A stretch of DNA of 64,000 nucleotides from Bombiscardovia nodaiensis. Its GTDB lineage: Bacteria; Actinomycetota; Actinomycetes; Actinomycetales; Bifidobacteriaceae. The first letter of the stretch is position 1, and the number at the start of each line of letters is the position of its first letter. Location: contig AP026798.1 of assembly GCA_033127725.1 (NCBI GenBank), positions 868,001-932,000 on the forward strand, given 5' to 3'. The notes beneath the pieces were generated by a model that was not told where the DNA came from, searched no databases, and worked only from the letters and a program-made list of their open reading frames with translations. The translations under genes and the position numbers were made by a program. This document shows positions 44,752-54,976 of the stretch, in pieces.

Positions 44752-46188
44752 CTAAATCTGGAAGTAGAGCTCGTACTCCAGGGGGGTGGGAGCCAGGCGA
44801 GCCTGCTCAATCTCGCCGCGCTTCAGGTCGATCCAGGTTTCAATCAGGTCTTCGGTGAACACGTCGCCCTCGGTCAAAAAGTCGTGATCCTCCTCCAGGG
44901 CCTGCATCGCCTCTTCCAGGGAAGCGGGTACCTGCTTAATCTGGTCGTGCTCCTCGGGGGGCAGCTCGTAGAGGTCCTTGTCGATGGGTGCCGGGGGCTC
45001 AATGTGGTTCAAAATGCCATCTAAACCGGCCATGAGTTGAGCGGAGAAGGCCAGGTAGGGGTTGCAGGAGGGGTCTGGCGCGCGGAACTCAATACGCTTA
45101 GCGGCGGGCGACGTGCCAGCTAGGGGGATGCGGATGGCGGCCGAGCGGTTGCGGGCTGAGTAGACCAGGTTGACTGGGGCCTCATAGCCGGGAACCAGGC
45201 GCTTGTATGAGTTGAGCGTGGGGTTGGTGAAGGCCAGCACGGACGAGGAGTGCTCAATCAGGCCGCCCACATACCAGCGGGCGATGTCGGAGAGGCCGCC
45301 GTAGCCCTTCTCGTCGTAGAAGAGGGGGGAGCCGGAGCGCCAGAGGGACTGGTGGCAGTGCATGCCAGTGCCGTTGTCGCCGGCGATGGGCTTGGGCATA
45401 AAGGTGGCCGCTTTGCCGGCTAGGGCAGCGGTTTCGTGGACTACGTACTTGTACTTCATCAGGTCGTCTGCCGCATGGGTCAGCGTGTTGTAGCGGTAGT
45501 TGATCTCCTGCTGGCCGGCGCCACCCACTTCGTGATGGGAGCGTTCCAAAATCAGCCCTACCTGCTGCAGGTTGGCTACCATATCGTCGCGCAAGTCCTG
45601 GTAGTGGTCCACGGGCGGAACCGGGAAATAGCCGCGCTTGACCCGGTTTTTAAAGCCAATATTGGGGGAGCCGTCGTCCTCGGTGTCGATGCCGGAGTTC
45701 CAGGGGGCTTCGATTGAATCCACCTCGTAGAAGGAGCGGCGCATGGAATTTTCAAAACGCACCTTGTCGAAGAGGAAGAACTCGGCTTCGGGAGCGAAAG
45801 AAGCGGTGTCGGCAATGCCGGTAGATTTCAAGTAGGCCTCGGCCTTAGCTGCTACCTGCCTGGGGTCGCGCGAGTAGGGCTCGTCTGTAATGGGGTCCAC
45901 GATGGAGAAGACCACATCCAGGGTCTTGTGCTTGCGGAAGGGGTCGATGTAGGCGGTTTGCGGGTCGGGGACCAGCTTCATGTCAGACTCGTTGATAGCC
46001 TGGAAACCCTCCATGGAGGAGCCGTCGAAGGCCATGCCGTCCGTAAAGGCGTTGTCGATAAATTCGCTGGCCGGAACGGTGATGTGCTGGAGTACCCCTA
46101 TAAGGTCAGTAAAGCAGATGGAGACATACTCGACGCCTTCTTGGTCAATGAGCGCCTGGCAGTCTTCTCGTGAGTTCAGTTCCTTCAA
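44752..46188 (-). CDS. glnA: Glutamine synthetase type I
   Basis: This enzyme makes glutamine from glutamate, ammonia and ATP. Signatures include FDGSSMEGF, the glutamate-site [28 protein letters not shown], the ATP-site region [21 protein letters not shown] and [18 protein letters not shown] carries the Tyr that is adenylylated in GSI-beta enzymes. I prefer TTG 46188 (LKELNSRED), with GGAG 8 nt upstream, over GTG 46224, because a promoter seems to overlap the latter. The product would have 478 residues. It ends in a hairpin terminator. Confidence 0.96.
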   Translation of the reverse strand: MKELNSREDCQALIDQEGVEYVSICFTDLIGVLQHITVPASEFIDNAFTDGMAFDGSSMEGFQAINESDMKLVPDPQTAYIDPFRKHKTLDVVFSIVDPITDEPYSRDPRQVAAKAEAYLKSTGIADTASFAPEAEFFLFDKVRFENSMRRSFYEVDSIEAPWNSGIDTEDDGSPNIGFKNRVKRGYFPVPPVDHYQDLRDDMVANLQQVGLILERSHHEVGGAGQQEINYRYNTLTHAADDLMKYKYVVHETAALAGKAATFMPKPIAGDNGTGMHCHQSLWRSGSPLFYDEKGYGGLSDIARWYVGGLIEHSSSVLAFTNPTLNSYKRLVPGYEAPVNLVYSARNRSAAIRIPLAGTSPAAKRIEFRAPDPSCNPYLAFSAQLMAGLDGILNHIEPPAPIDKDLYELPPEEHDQIKQVPASLEEAMQALEEDHDFLTEGDVFTEDLIETWIDLKRGEIEQARLAPTPLEYELYFQI

Positions 46189-46213
46189 GCGAACCGCTCC
46201 TTTCGTAGCAAAA

Positions 46214-46241
46214 GTAATAGCCACTAGTGTAGGAGGGTCAA
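46214..46241 (-). promoter_or_regulatory. Candidate glnA promoter
   Basis: On the minus strand TTGACC (46236-46241) and TATTAC (46214-46219) are 16 nt apart. Transcription would begin near 46207, downstream of the GTG 46224 start, which supports the TTG 46188 start. Confidence 0.5.
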
Positions 46242-46343
46242 GGACACATACACGCGACTGGCAGGTTACGAAAGTGTTTCCTACCGGCTGCGCAGCGCCT
46301 GCCTCCTGAAACCAGTGGCTACTGTGGTGCTACGAAACGCGCT

Positions 46344-47078
46344 TTACTTGCCTCGCAGGGCCCGGCGGGACATATGCATCTTGGTGGGATCCATACCCTT
46401 GGGCATGTTGAGCGCGTTGTTGCGCATTTGCAAAGTTTTTAGGCGGGCCTTGAGCTGGTCGAGCTCAGTTGGGGTCAGTTTGACCTTCTTGCGGATGACG
46501 GTCTTTTGCAGCTTCTCCAGAGGTACTTGCTTGTCGCCGCGCCCTACGCTAATTTTGTAAATAGGAATGGCTGAACCGCGAGTGATCCGGTGAATCTCGT
46601 CCTCTTGGCGGTCCATGGCCTTCATCACGCGCCCGTAGTCGCCCTCGCCAATGAGATAGATGCCGGAGCGACCAGTGCCGCGCCAGACCGCATCCTTCGT
46701 CTTCGGGTCGAGCCAGACCGGGTCTTGCGGGAAGTCGAAGCCAGCCTTGGAGATGTTGGAGAGCACAGCGGCGCTGGCACCAGGACGACCGTCCATCTTC
46801 TTATAGCCCACAGTGTCGGAACGCCGGGTCAGGGTGATGGTAGCTAGGAGCAGACCGACCATAATGCCCAGGAGCATGGTCATGATCCACGAGAGCCAGC
46901 CGAACTTGAAGACTAAGCAGCAGATCAGCGCTACAAGAACTGGCAGGAAGAAAGCGCCAGCCATATACCAGGGCAGGGCCTTATCTTCGGTATAGGTGAA
47001 GGCAAAGATCTGCTTAATCTGGGAGATCGTGCTGGTCTTTTTCTTCTTCTTGCTGTCTTTCTTCGTATTTTGAGCCAT
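46344..47078 (-). CDS. DUF4191 family membrane protein
   Basis: This 244-residue actinobacterial protein has a Lys-rich N-terminus, two adjacent membrane segments (AGAFFLPVLVALICCLVF and MTMLLGIMVGLLLATI, about residues 40-85) and a cytosolic C-terminal part with KKMDGRPGA and GRSGIYLIGEG. The pattern matches DUF4191, of unknown function. It lies between lpdA and glnA on the same strand, a neighbourhood also familiar from other actinobacteria. Confidence 0.85.
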   Translation of the reverse strand: MAQNTKKDSKKKKKTSTISQIKQIFAFTYTEDKALPWYMAGAFFLPVLVALICCLVFKFGWLSWIMTMLLGIMVGLLLATITLTRRSDTVGYKKMDGRPGASAAVLSNISKAGFDFPQDPVWLDPKTKDAVWRGTGRSGIYLIGEGDYGRVMKAMDRQEDEIHRITRGSAIPIYKISVGRGDKQVPLEKLQKTVIRKKVKLTPTELDQLKARLKTLQMRNNALNMPKGMDPTKMHMSRRALRGK

Positions 47079-47128
47079 GCCAATCCTTACATTCTCTGTG
47101 GGTTTCCAGGAGACCAGTCTAGCGCATA

Positions 47129-48622
47129 CTAGCGCATATTGAGCGGGCGACCGTCGGCCTTCAAGAGTGCCTCGCCCAGGGTTTCGCTGAAGGTGGGGTG
47201 GGGGTGGATGAGACGGGCCGCCTGGCTCAGGGGTAGGCGGTTGCCCACAATCTGCTCAGCTTCCGCTATGAGCTCGGCGGCCTCGGGTGCCACTAGGTTC
47301 ACGCCTACCACGATGCGCGTGTCTGGTTGGTCGCTAGCGCAGGCAGTCACTAGACTCAAGGAGCCACCCTGGCCGCTCATGCGCATACGGGCGTTGGAGA
47401 GCATGGGGTAGACTGTCTCTTGCACTTGGTTCAAGTCTTCCCTCTCTTGGGCGGCCTGCTTGCTGTAGCCAACGCAAGCGGCCTGCGGGGTGGAGAAGAC
47501 CACCTGGGGGATGGTGGCCTCGTTCACCGGTTGGGGGTTAAGGCCTGCGATAGTTTCGGCAATGACGATGCCCTGCTCAAAGGCGCGGTGGGCAAAGTGG
47601 TAGCCAGCGGTGATGTCGCCCAGGGCCCAGATGCGGTCGGCGCTGGTACGGCCCCAGGGGTCGATGGTCACCAGGCCGTGTGCGTCAAGTTCCACACCTG
47701 CCTGGGTCAGCCAGCTGGCATCGGTATTCGGGCTGCGGCCAATGGCTACGAGTACCGCGTCGGTTTCAAGGCTAGCGGAGCTGCCGCGTCCAGAGGCGGC
47801 GTCAACCGGCTCATAGGAGACCTTCATATCCGCGTTCTCGTCTGCCTGCTCGAGGGAGGAGAACTGGGAGCCAGTGACTACGCTGATGCCCTGCTTGCCT
47901 AGCTCGCGGGTCAGTGTCAGGCTGGTGCGCCTGTCCCAGCTGGAGAGCACACGGTCCTTGCGGATGACCAGGGTCACCTGTGAACCAGCGGCCTGCCAGA
48001 TGGAGGCGAACTCCACAGCTACCGCTCCGGCGCCGAAAATCACGGGCCGCTGGGGGAAGCGCTCAAGATTGAGGGCGCGGTCCGAATCCAAGACCCGATT
48101 GCTAAAGGGCAGACCGGCCAGGGGGGTGGAGCGGGCACCAGTAGCGAGAACGATATGGCGGGCGCTGAGCTGGCGGCTGGACCCTGCCAGGGTCTCGACA
48201 GTGACTTGCCCAGGGCCGCTAATAGCTGCCTGGCCTTGAATGAGCGTGACCTTGCGGGCCTGCAGGAGCTGGTGCAGGCCGCCAGTCATAGCGTCAATGC
48301 TCTCCTGCTTGAAAGCGTTGAGGCGGTCAAAATCAATGCCTTCGAAGGTAGATTGAATGCCGAGCTGCCGGGCGTGAGCGGCCTGGGTAATCGTTGAGGT
48401 GGCGGTCATGAGCGCCTTGGTGGGGATGCACCCCCGGTTCAGGCAGGTGCCACCGACGACGGCATCGCGTTCAACGACCGCCACGCTCAGTCCCAGTTGG
48501 GCCGCCCTCAGGGCCGTAGAATAGCCGCCGGGGCCGGATCCAATAATGACCAAGTCGAAAGAGCTTTCGGCTTGGTCATGTTGTGTGCTTGAAATGGTTT
48601 GCTCGCTCGCCTGTGCTGTCAT
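47129..48622 (-). CDS. lpdA: Dihydrolipoamide dehydrogenase-like flavoprotein
   Basis: This 497-residue FAD-dependent disulfide oxidoreductase has GSGPGGYSTALRAAQLG (FAD), the redox-active disulfide in GGTCLNRGCIPTKAL, an NAD-binding GAGAVAVEFASIW, the FAD site ALGDIT and the C-terminal catalytic pair HPHPTFSE. These are typical of E3. Bifidobacteria usually lack complete 2-oxoacid dehydrogenases, so it may serve another disulfide reaction. ATG 48622 gives a sensible N-terminus, but its Shine-Dalgarno is too close; ATG 48634 and TTG 48652 are alternatives. Confidence 0.9.
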   Translation of the reverse strand: MTAQASEQTISSTQHDQAESSFDLVIIGSGPGGYSTALRAAQLGLSVAVVERDAVVGGTCLNRGCIPTKALMTATSTITQAAHARQLGIQSTFEGIDFDRLNAFKQESIDAMTGGLHQLLQARKVTLIQGQAAISGPGQVTVETLAGSSRQLSARHIVLATGARSTPLAGLPFSNRVLDSDRALNLERFPQRPVIFGAGAVAVEFASIWQAAGSQVTLVIRKDRVLSSWDRRTSLTLTRELGKQGISVVTGSQFSSLEQADENADMKVSYEPVDAASGRGSSASLETDAVLVAIGRSPNTDASWLTQAGVELDAHGLVTIDPWGRTSADRIWALGDITAGYHFAHRAFEQGIVIAETIAGLNPQPVNEATIPQVVFSTPQAACVGYSKQAAQEREDLNQVQETVYPMLSNARMRMSGQGGSLSLVTACASDQPDTRIVVGVNLVAPEAAELIAEAEQIVGNRLPLSQAARLIHPHPTFSETLGEALLKADGRPLNMR

Positions 48623-48662
48623 ACCCTCTATCATAGGCAGAGCGAGCGGCAAAAGCGAGGGC

Positions 48663-49286
48663 TTATTCGGGCCAGTGGCCGCGCTTGGGGTAGCGGGGCT
48701 TGGGAATACGCCAGCGGCGTAGCTGCCAGGCGCGCATCCAGGCGTAGGAGGCCGAGCGGGAGCCGCGGGCTACCGAGCGCTCGCCATATTTTTCAATCAG
48801 CTGTTTTTTGAGCTTGTGCCACATGAGCGCCAAATCGACCACCACGGCGATAGCGAAGACGTAGATGACTACGGTTGCAGCGATGTAGAGCGTCTGCGAG
48901 AAGAAAGCGGCGAACATAGTGGCTACAAAGAAGACCAGGATGATGGGCATAGTCAATTCCGAGATGCCGAAGCGGGCATCTACGTAGTCGCGGATGTAGA
49001 CGCGCCAGGGCAGGCGCTCGGCCTTGGGCATGTGGGTGATGTCGCCGGTGCGCATGGCCTCATACTGGGCATCTTCTTTGGCCCTCATACGGGCCTTGGC
49101 AGCCTTGCGGCTGGCCTTACGATCCTTGGGAACCAGGGGGCGTAAATTCTTCTGTTCAGCCTCTTTACGCTTGGGGGTCGGCCGGCCCTTGCCAACCGTT
49201 TCTGGATTCACTTGATCGACTTGATCCTGGCCCTGCTGGTCAGATGAATCCTGGGAATTTCGGCCCTTAAATAGCTTCCATGTCAT
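48663..49286 (-). CDS. DUF3043 family membrane protein
   Basis: This 207-residue protein has a highly charged N-terminal half (GRPTPKRKEAEQKNLRPLV, KAARKARMRAKEDAQYEAM-like), then two hydrophobic segments (TMPIILVFFVATMFAAF and LYIAATVVIYVFAIAVVVDLALM, about residues 105-160) and a basic tail. The PTPKRKEAE motif is the hallmark of DUF3043, of unknown function. It lies immediately upstream of lpdA on the same strand, separated by about 40 nt. Confidence 0.87.
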   Translation of the reverse strand: MTWKLFKGRNSQDSSDQQGQDQVDQVNPETVGKGRPTPKRKEAEQKNLRPLVPKDRKASRKAAKARMRAKEDAQYEAMRTGDITHMPKAERLPWRVYIRDYVDARFGISELTMPIILVFFVATMFAAFFSQTLYIAATVVIYVFAIAVVVDLALMWHKLKKQLIEKYGERSVARGSRSASYAWMRAWQLRRWRIPKPRYPKRGHWPE

Positions 49287-49361
49287 GCGAACAGGTTACG
49301 GTGACGCCTAGACGCAAGTGGGCATTTGGGGCCCGTGCGAGACCACTATGGGGAGGTAACC

Positions 49362-50732
49362 ATGGCAGCAATATCTATTGAGCAAGTGCGTGCGCGGGTC
49401 GACCAAGACTGGCAGCGCATTGTTGAGCTACTCAGCCAAAAAGTAGCCCTGCGCTCTATTTCGGCCCAGGGTATTACCCGCGAGCACATGCGGCGCTCGG
49501 CCGAGTTCGTGGCCCAGGAGCTGCGCAAGGTGGGCGTGGACGCGCGGGTGGTCCAGTCCAGCAATCCCGACGGAACGCCAGGGGCCTATGAAGTCGTTGG
49601 CTCAAAAATTGTGGACCCCGTGGCTCCTACTGTCCTGCTCTACGCCCACCACGATGTGCAGCCGGTGCCCGACGCTAGCCAGTGGGAGAGTGACCCCTTC
49701 GTAGCCACCCAGAAGGGCGATCGGCTCTACGGGCGAGGCTCAGCTGACGACGGGGGCGGTATCGCCATCCACTCCGGTGCCCTCCAAGCGCTCGGTCAGG
49801 ACCTGCCAGTCAACATTAAGGTCTTTATCGAGGGCGAAGAGGAGATGGGCTCTCCCTCCTTCATTCCCTTTATTGAGGCCCACCGCAGCGAGTTTGAGTC
49901 GGACGTCATTATTGTGGCTGACTCTGGCAACTGGGCGGCGGACGTGCCCAGCCTGACCACCTCCCTGCGCGGCAACTTGGACCTGGATGTGACTGTAAAA
50001 GTCCTGGAGCACCCGGTCCATTCCGGCCAGTTTGGCGGGCCAATCCTCGATGCCAACACGCTGGCGGCCATGCTCATCGCCTCCATGTACGACGAGCAGG
50101 GCGATCTGGCGGTTCCCGGCGTGAAGGCCGAACAGCCAGTTGGTGGTCTCCAGCGTGACTTAGATGAGGCCCAAGTACGCGCCGACGCTGGCATCGTAGA
50201 CTCCTACCGGCTCGCTGGTACAGGCTCCCTGGCTGAGCGTATGTGGACCAAGCCATCGGCTTCAATTATCGGCTTCGATGCCCACCCAGTAGATGGCTCC
50301 TTTAACGTGATTGCCGACGCTACTCGCTTCCGCATTTCCCTGCGCACCGCGCCCACGCAAGAGCCCGGCGAAGCCCAGCAGGCCCTGACCGATTTTCTGC
50401 TGGCCCACGCTCCCTTCGGCGCTCAGGTGAGCGTAGAGCCGCTCGACACGGGCATGGGTTGGGCTATGGATGCCGACTCGACCGCGGTCATTGACGCGCA
50501 AGAGGCCATGGAAGCGGCCTTTGGTCTGCCGCCGGTCAACAAGGGAGAAGGCGGGTCCATCCCCTTCATCCCCGAGCTCAAGCGCATATTCCCAGCCGCC
50601 CAGGTGCTGGTCACCGGCCCGGAAGACCCGCAGACCAACGCTCACAGCCCCAACGAGTCCATCTCCTTGAGCGGTTTGCGCAAGAATATTGTCACCGAAG
50701 CCCTTCTGCTGAGCAAGCTCGGCCAAAAGTAA
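49362..50732 (+). CDS. M20 family dipeptidase/peptidase
   Basis: This 456-residue zinc metallopeptidase has metal-site motifs YAHHDVQPVPD (His and catalytic Asp), GRGSADDGGG (bridging Asp) and EGEEEMGS (general base and ligand Glu). PVHSGQFGG is the dimerisation-domain histidine region, and HSPNESISL holds the last ligand. The set matches the CNDP-like dipeptidases. ATG 49362 follows GGGGAGG; an upstream frame extension lacks a site. It would release amino acids from imported peptides in the cytosol. Confidence 0.93.
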   Translation: MAAISIEQVRARVDQDWQRIVELLSQKVALRSISAQGITREHMRRSAEFVAQELRKVGVDARVVQSSNPDGTPGAYEVVGSKIVDPVAPTVLLYAHHDVQPVPDASQWESDPFVATQKGDRLYGRGSADDGGGIAIHSGALQALGQDLPVNIKVFIEGEEEMGSPSFIPFIEAHRSEFESDVIIVADSGNWAADVPSLTTSLRGNLDLDVTVKVLEHPVHSGQFGGPILDANTLAAMLIASMYDEQGDLAVPGVKAEQPVGGLQRDLDEAQVRADAGIVDSYRLAGTGSLAERMWTKPSASIIGFDAHPVDGSFNVIADATRFRISLRTAPTQEPGEAQQALTDFLLAHAPFGAQVSVEPLDTGMGWAMDADSTAVIDAQEAMEAAFGLPPVNKGEGGSIPFIPELKRIFPAAQVLVTGPEDPQTNAHSPNESISLSGLRKNIVTEALLLSKLGQK

Positions 50733-50785
50733 AGCTGAGTCGACGGGGCTGCAAGTCCTTTGACTCGGGGCCCCGCTAGAATAAA

Positions 50786-50909
50786 AAGTGACACGGGGGC
50801 TGCGTGCTCAGGTGCGGAAATATTTCCGCCCTGGGCGTGCGGCTGAGATGAGGCTTAGCCTCAACCGGACGAACGTATACCGGGTAATGCCGGCGCACGG
50901 ATGTCACTT
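50786..50909 (+). promoter_or_regulatory. TPP riboswitch (THI element)
   Basis: The core GGCTGAGATGAGGC, ACCGGACGAAC, CCGGGTAATGCCGGCG is complete. Stem P1 is AAGTGACA (50786-50793) with TGTCACTT (50902-50909). It lies about 60 nt before ykoE and should lower uptake gene expression when thiamine pyrophosphate is high. A TAGAAT at 50777 is a candidate -10 box. Confidence 0.97.
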
Positions 50910-50969
50910 TCCCGTGCCTGATTCAGGCGTATTGGATTGGCCAGTGCGCAAGAAGGAAAGGCACATATT

Positions 50970-51629
50970 ATGGCAGAACAATATCTATCTGGCAGCGCAT
51001 CTGACGCTCCTCAAACCGCTCAAGTCAAGCACCGCTTCCGCTGGCGGGTGGCCGACATAGCAGTCGCCTCAGTCATCGGCGTGGCTTCGGCACTGATTTA
51101 CTGGCTGGTGGCTATGCTCACGGCCGCTCCCTGGCCCATCCTCGAAGGTATCGTCCCCGGCTTGGGAGGTCTCTTCAATGGTTTGTGGCTCTTTGCAGGC
51201 CCTCTGGCCCTGATTATCGTGCGCAAACCAGGCGCCGGAGTGTACGCCGAAGTAGTAGCCGCTGTCTTGGAAGCGCTCTGGGGCAGCCAGTGGGTGCCGG
51301 TGGAGACCTTCCTCATCGGCCTGCTCCAAGGAGCCATGGCTGAGTTGGCCTTCCTCATCTTCGCCTACCGCAAGTGGAACCTGGGGACCACGGTGCTCTC
51401 CGGCGTGCTCTCCGCGATTGGCTGCTGGCTTTACTCCTTCCTCACCCACCTGCAAGCCATCAACATTGTGGGTCCTTACGGCATCATCTATGTGATTACT
51501 ACGGCCATCTCCGGGGCTCTCATAGCTGGCGTTCTTGTCTGGTACCTCTACCTAGCAATTGCCAAGACTGGCGCCCTTGACCACTTTGAATCCGGCCGCC
51601 TGCTCAGGGCCGACAAGCGTCAGGGCTGA
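50970..51629 (+). CDS. ykoE: Thiamine-precursor ECF transporter S component, YkoE-like
   Basis: This 219-residue membrane protein has about six hydrophobic segments and motifs typical of YkoE (RWRVADIAVASVIGVASALIYW, KPGAGVYAEVVAAVLEALWGSQW). YkoE is the substrate subunit of the YkoCDE importer for hydroxymethylpyrimidine or thiamine. The TPP riboswitch upstream supports this. ATG 50970 follows AAGAAGGAAAG. The fused ATPase/T gene starts 13 nt after its stop. Confidence 0.94.
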   Translation: MAEQYLSGSASDAPQTAQVKHRFRWRVADIAVASVIGVASALIYWLVAMLTAAPWPILEGIVPGLGGLFNGLWLFAGPLALIIVRKPGAGVYAEVVAAVLEALWGSQWVPVETFLIGLLQGAMAELAFLIFAYRKWNLGTTVLSGVLSAIGCWLYSFLTHLQAINIVGPYGIIYVITTAISGALIAGVLVWYLYLAIAKTGALDHFESGRLLRADKRQG

Positions 51630-51642
51630 GCTGAAGGTGAAT

Positions 51643-54218
51643 GTGAACGAAACAACTGACCCGGGACAGGCGCGCTCGCTGGAATTCCGCCATTGGGGTT
51701 ACAAGCGCGCCTCCCGGTCTCACTTTGCTGTCGACAATTTGAGCTTGACCATCCCTGCTGGCCAGCGCGTCCTACTCTTGGGGCCTCAGGCATTGGCAAG
51801 TCAACCCTCCTGCAGGGGGCTGCTGGCTTGCTGGGTGCGGATGCTGGTGAGGTCGGCACCGAGGGTGACGCGCAGCTGGTGGAAGACGCTGACGGCGGTA
51901 CGAGCCGGGGGCAGATTCTAGTGGGCGGTAGGCCCGTCAGCCAGGCCATCGGGCAGGTGGGATTAGTTTTACAAGATCCGGATGCTCAGGCCATCTTTCA
52001 GAGGGTGGGCGACAACGTAGCCTTTGGACCGGAGAATATGGATCTGCCCAGGAGCGAGATTTGGCCGCGGGTGAAAGACTGCCTGGGGGCTGTGGGCTTG
52101 AGCGACCTGCAGCTGCACCGGTCAATCACCCACTTGAGTGGCGGGCAGATGCAGCGCTTGGCCCTGGCCGGTGCCCTGGCTATGCGCCCGGGAGTGCTCC
52201 TGCTTGACGAGCCGACCGCTAACTTAGACCCCCAGGGCGTTGAGCAAATTGTCAGCGCCGTGGGTCATGTCTTGGATACTCAGGGGTCAACCATGGTCCT
52301 GGTGGAGCACCGTGCCCAGCCTTGGATTGACCTGATTGATCGGGTGGTGGTTCTGGGGCTGGACCGCAGCGGTGACCAGAAGGACTTCCGGCAGACCCTT
52401 ATTGTGGCGGACGGAAGCCCCGAGGAAGTTTTTCAGGACCAGAGCCTAGATTTTGGGGCCCTCGGCATCTGGGTGCCGGAGCGTTTTGCGCGCCCGAGCG
52501 ACCATATTGTGCCCATACACCTGCCCGGCGAGCCGGCCTACCCAGCTGACCAGGGGACCGGCCAGCCCCTGCTCTCCGCACGTTCGTTGGCTGTAGGGCA
52601 TGGCAGCAGCCCGATTGCCCAAAATGTGGATTTGGACTTCAAGGCGGGGCAAATTACGGCCTTAGTGGGAGACAACGGTGCTGGTAAGTCGACTTTGGCG
52701 CTGACTCTGGCAGGTTTGCTCAAGCCCTTAGGCGGCCAGGTGAGCGCATCTCCAGCCCTTATCGACGGCGGTTTGGAGCACCCCAGCAGTCCTGAACCTT
52801 ATACCTGGAATTCCAAGCAGTTGGCCAGTCGTATCTCGTACGTGTTTCAAAATCCTGAGCACCAGTTTGCCAGGGCCTCAGTTGAGGAGGAGGTCATGCT
52901 GGCCCCCCTGCGCACAGGGCTGGACCACGACAAAGCGCAGGAGCGGGCCACAGACTTGCTCAAGCGCTTCCACTTGCAGCAGTACGCCCATGCCAACCCC
53001 TACACGCTTTCGGGCGGAGAAAAGCGCCGTTTAACGGTGGCTGCTGCGCTCGCCGCTTCGCCGCAGGTGCTGATTTTAGATGAACCGACCTTTGGACAAG
53101 ACCGGGTCACCTGGCTGAGCATGGCTCAGCTTATTGCCAGCTTGCGGGCTGAGGGTGTCGCCATCATCGTGGTCACTCATGATCATCAGCTAGTGCAGGC
53201 TCTTGGCGCGCGTGTGGTTGAGCTCCTGCCGCAGGGTTCGAATGGGGGTTGGCAGCCGCAAAGTTCAGCCCAGCTAGCGGTGAAGACTCCTCCTGAGGTT
53301 GCTGAGCCTGAGTCTGATCTTGGGTCGTTGCCTGCTGGAGGAGAGTCCTCGTCTGCCCAAGCAGCTCAAGGTTCGAGAGGTGATCGTGCTCAGGAGCCAG
53401 ACCTGCGTCTGTCTGTCAAAGCCATGGGCGAGCGATTGGAGGACCCGCGGCAGTCTAGTCGGTCGGCTTATATTGCCTCCATCAACCCTTCATTCCGTCT
53501 GATTGGGGCTTTCCTGCTGGCTCTGCCCTTGTTTTTCAGTCTGGATTGGCTCTCAGCCCTCACAGCTCTGGTCATTGAAGTGCTTCTGCTGCTGGCGGCT
53601 GGCTTCACCCCCTGGCGGATTGTGCGCTCCACCTGGCCCATCTTCGTAGGGGCTCCCGGCTCTGCCATCGCCGTCCTGCTCTACGGCAAATCCGGCGGGG
53701 CAGTCCTCTGGCAGTGGGGGCTCATGTTGGTCACCGAGCGTTCGGCCCTGCTTGCCGGTGCTACAGCCCTGCGCGTGCTTGCTATCGGCATACCGGCCAT
53801 CATTATGATGCTGGGAGTCGATGCCACTGATTTAGCTGATTCCTTTAGTCAAATTCTCCACCTGCCCGACCGCTTCGTCTATGGGGGGCTGGCTGGTTTA
53901 CGACTCTTCTCGGTGCTCCAGGACGATTGGGCTGCTCTGGCTGCCTCCCGGCGATCGCGGGGTCTGGGAGACGAAAATAAATTCAAGGCCTTTTTGCCCC
54001 AGGCTTTTGCCCTGCTGGTGCTCTCTATCCGGCGGTCGACCGGGTTGGCGGTGGCCATGGAAGCGCGCGGTTTCGGCGGTACGGGCCCTCGCTCACACGC
54101 TCGTGTGTCGCTGGTGAGAGCGCGCGACTACGGCTTCTTGAGCCTGTGCCTGGCGGTGCCTGTTATTGCCCTGAGCGTGGCCGTGTGGGCTGGAACTTTC
54201 GCCTTCTTTGGCAATTAG
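51643..54218 (+). CDS. Fused ECF transporter ATPases and T subunit (YkoD-YkoC), frameshifted
   Basis: This polypeptide of about 858 residues contains two ATPases and a T component. ATPase 1 starts in one frame and breaks within Walker A: a G4 run (51779-51782) should be G5 to give LLLGASGIGKSTLLQ. It continues with HLSGGQMQRLALAGAL and LLLDEPTANLDP. ATPase 2 has GDNGAGKST, FQNPEHQFA and LSGGEKRRLTVAAAL. The T domain, about residues 605-858, has five or six hydrophobic segments with ARRSRGLGDE and AMEARGFGG, the two coupling motifs. GTG 51643, preceded by GAAGG, starts VNETTDPGQ. A terminator follows. Confidence 0.9.
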
Positions 54219-54261
54219 CCTGACGCAATCAACGTTCACCAGCAATCTGCTCACGCACAAC

Positions 54262-54303
54262 AAAAGCCTGCCAACCCAGCAAGGTACTGGGCGGCAGGCT
54301 TTT
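54262..54303. terminator. Terminator hairpin after the YkoDC module
   Basis: AAAAGCCTGCC (54262-54272) pairs with GGCAGGCTTTT (54293-54303), and an inner CCCAG/CTGGG helix (54275-54279 with 54287-54291) is present. T and A runs on both sides make it a good bidirectional terminator between convergent genes. Confidence 0.9.
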
Positions 54304-54355
54304 GCCGGAGTTATAACAATGACAGAATAGTTCTAGCTCAAAGCGCTAGAAGTCC

Positions 54356-54976
54356 TTACTTGACGAGCACCGTGTTCAGGGCGCGAACTTCGTCGAAGCG
54401 CTTGGCTGCATCTTCCCAGTTGACGATGTGCCACCAGGCCTTGACGTAGTCGGCGCGCACATTTTGGTAATCCAGGTAGTAAGCGTGCTCCCACAGGTCC
54501 AGCATGACCAGCGGGAAGATGGTGACAGGCAGGTTGCCCTGGTGATCGTACATCTGCAAGGTCACGAGACGCTCGCCAAGCGCATCCCAAGCCAGCACGG
54601 CCCAGCCGGAGCCTTGGATGCCTGCGCACATGGACTCGAAGTAGGTCTGGAAGCCTTGGAAGGAGCCAAACTGCTCTTCAATGGCGGCCTTGAGCTCGCC
54701 TGTGGGCTCCTGGTCGTTGGCCGGGGCCATATTCTTCCAGAAGATCGTGTGGTTCTTGTGACCGGCCAAGTTGAAGGCTAGGTTCTTCTCTAGCAGGTTC
54801 GACTGAGCGACGTTGCCGGACTCGGCTGCGTCGTGAATCTGCTCCAGGGCCTGATTGGCACCGTTGACATAGGCCTGGTGGTGCTTGTCATGATGAAGTT
54901 CCATGATCTTGCCGGAGATGAAGGGCTCGAGAGCCGAGTAGTCATAGGGCAAGTCAGGCAAAGTATAAACAGGCAT
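54356..54976 (-). CDS. sodA: Superoxide dismutase, Fe/Mn family
   Basis: This 206-residue enzyme dismutates superoxide in the cytosol. The metal ligands are the His in MELHHDKHH, the His in HKNHTIFW, and Asp and His in MLDLWEHAYYLDYQN. AGIQGSGWAVLAW is the conserved active-site support. The metal, iron or manganese, cannot be fixed from sequence alone. ATG 54976 follows AGAGGAGG. About 267 bp without coding content separate it from the divergent methyltransferase gene. Gut bifidobacteria mostly lack this enzyme. Confidence 0.96.
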   Translation of the reverse strand: MPVYTLPDLPYDYSALEPFISGKIMELHHDKHHQAYVNGANQALEQIHDAAESGNVAQSNLLEKNLAFNLAGHKNHTIFWKNMAPANDQEPTGELKAAIEEQFGSFQGFQTYFESMCAGIQGSGWAVLAWDALGERLVTLQMYDHQGNLPVTIFPLVMLDLWEHAYYLDYQNVRADYVKAWWHIVNWEDAAKRFDEVRALNTVLVK

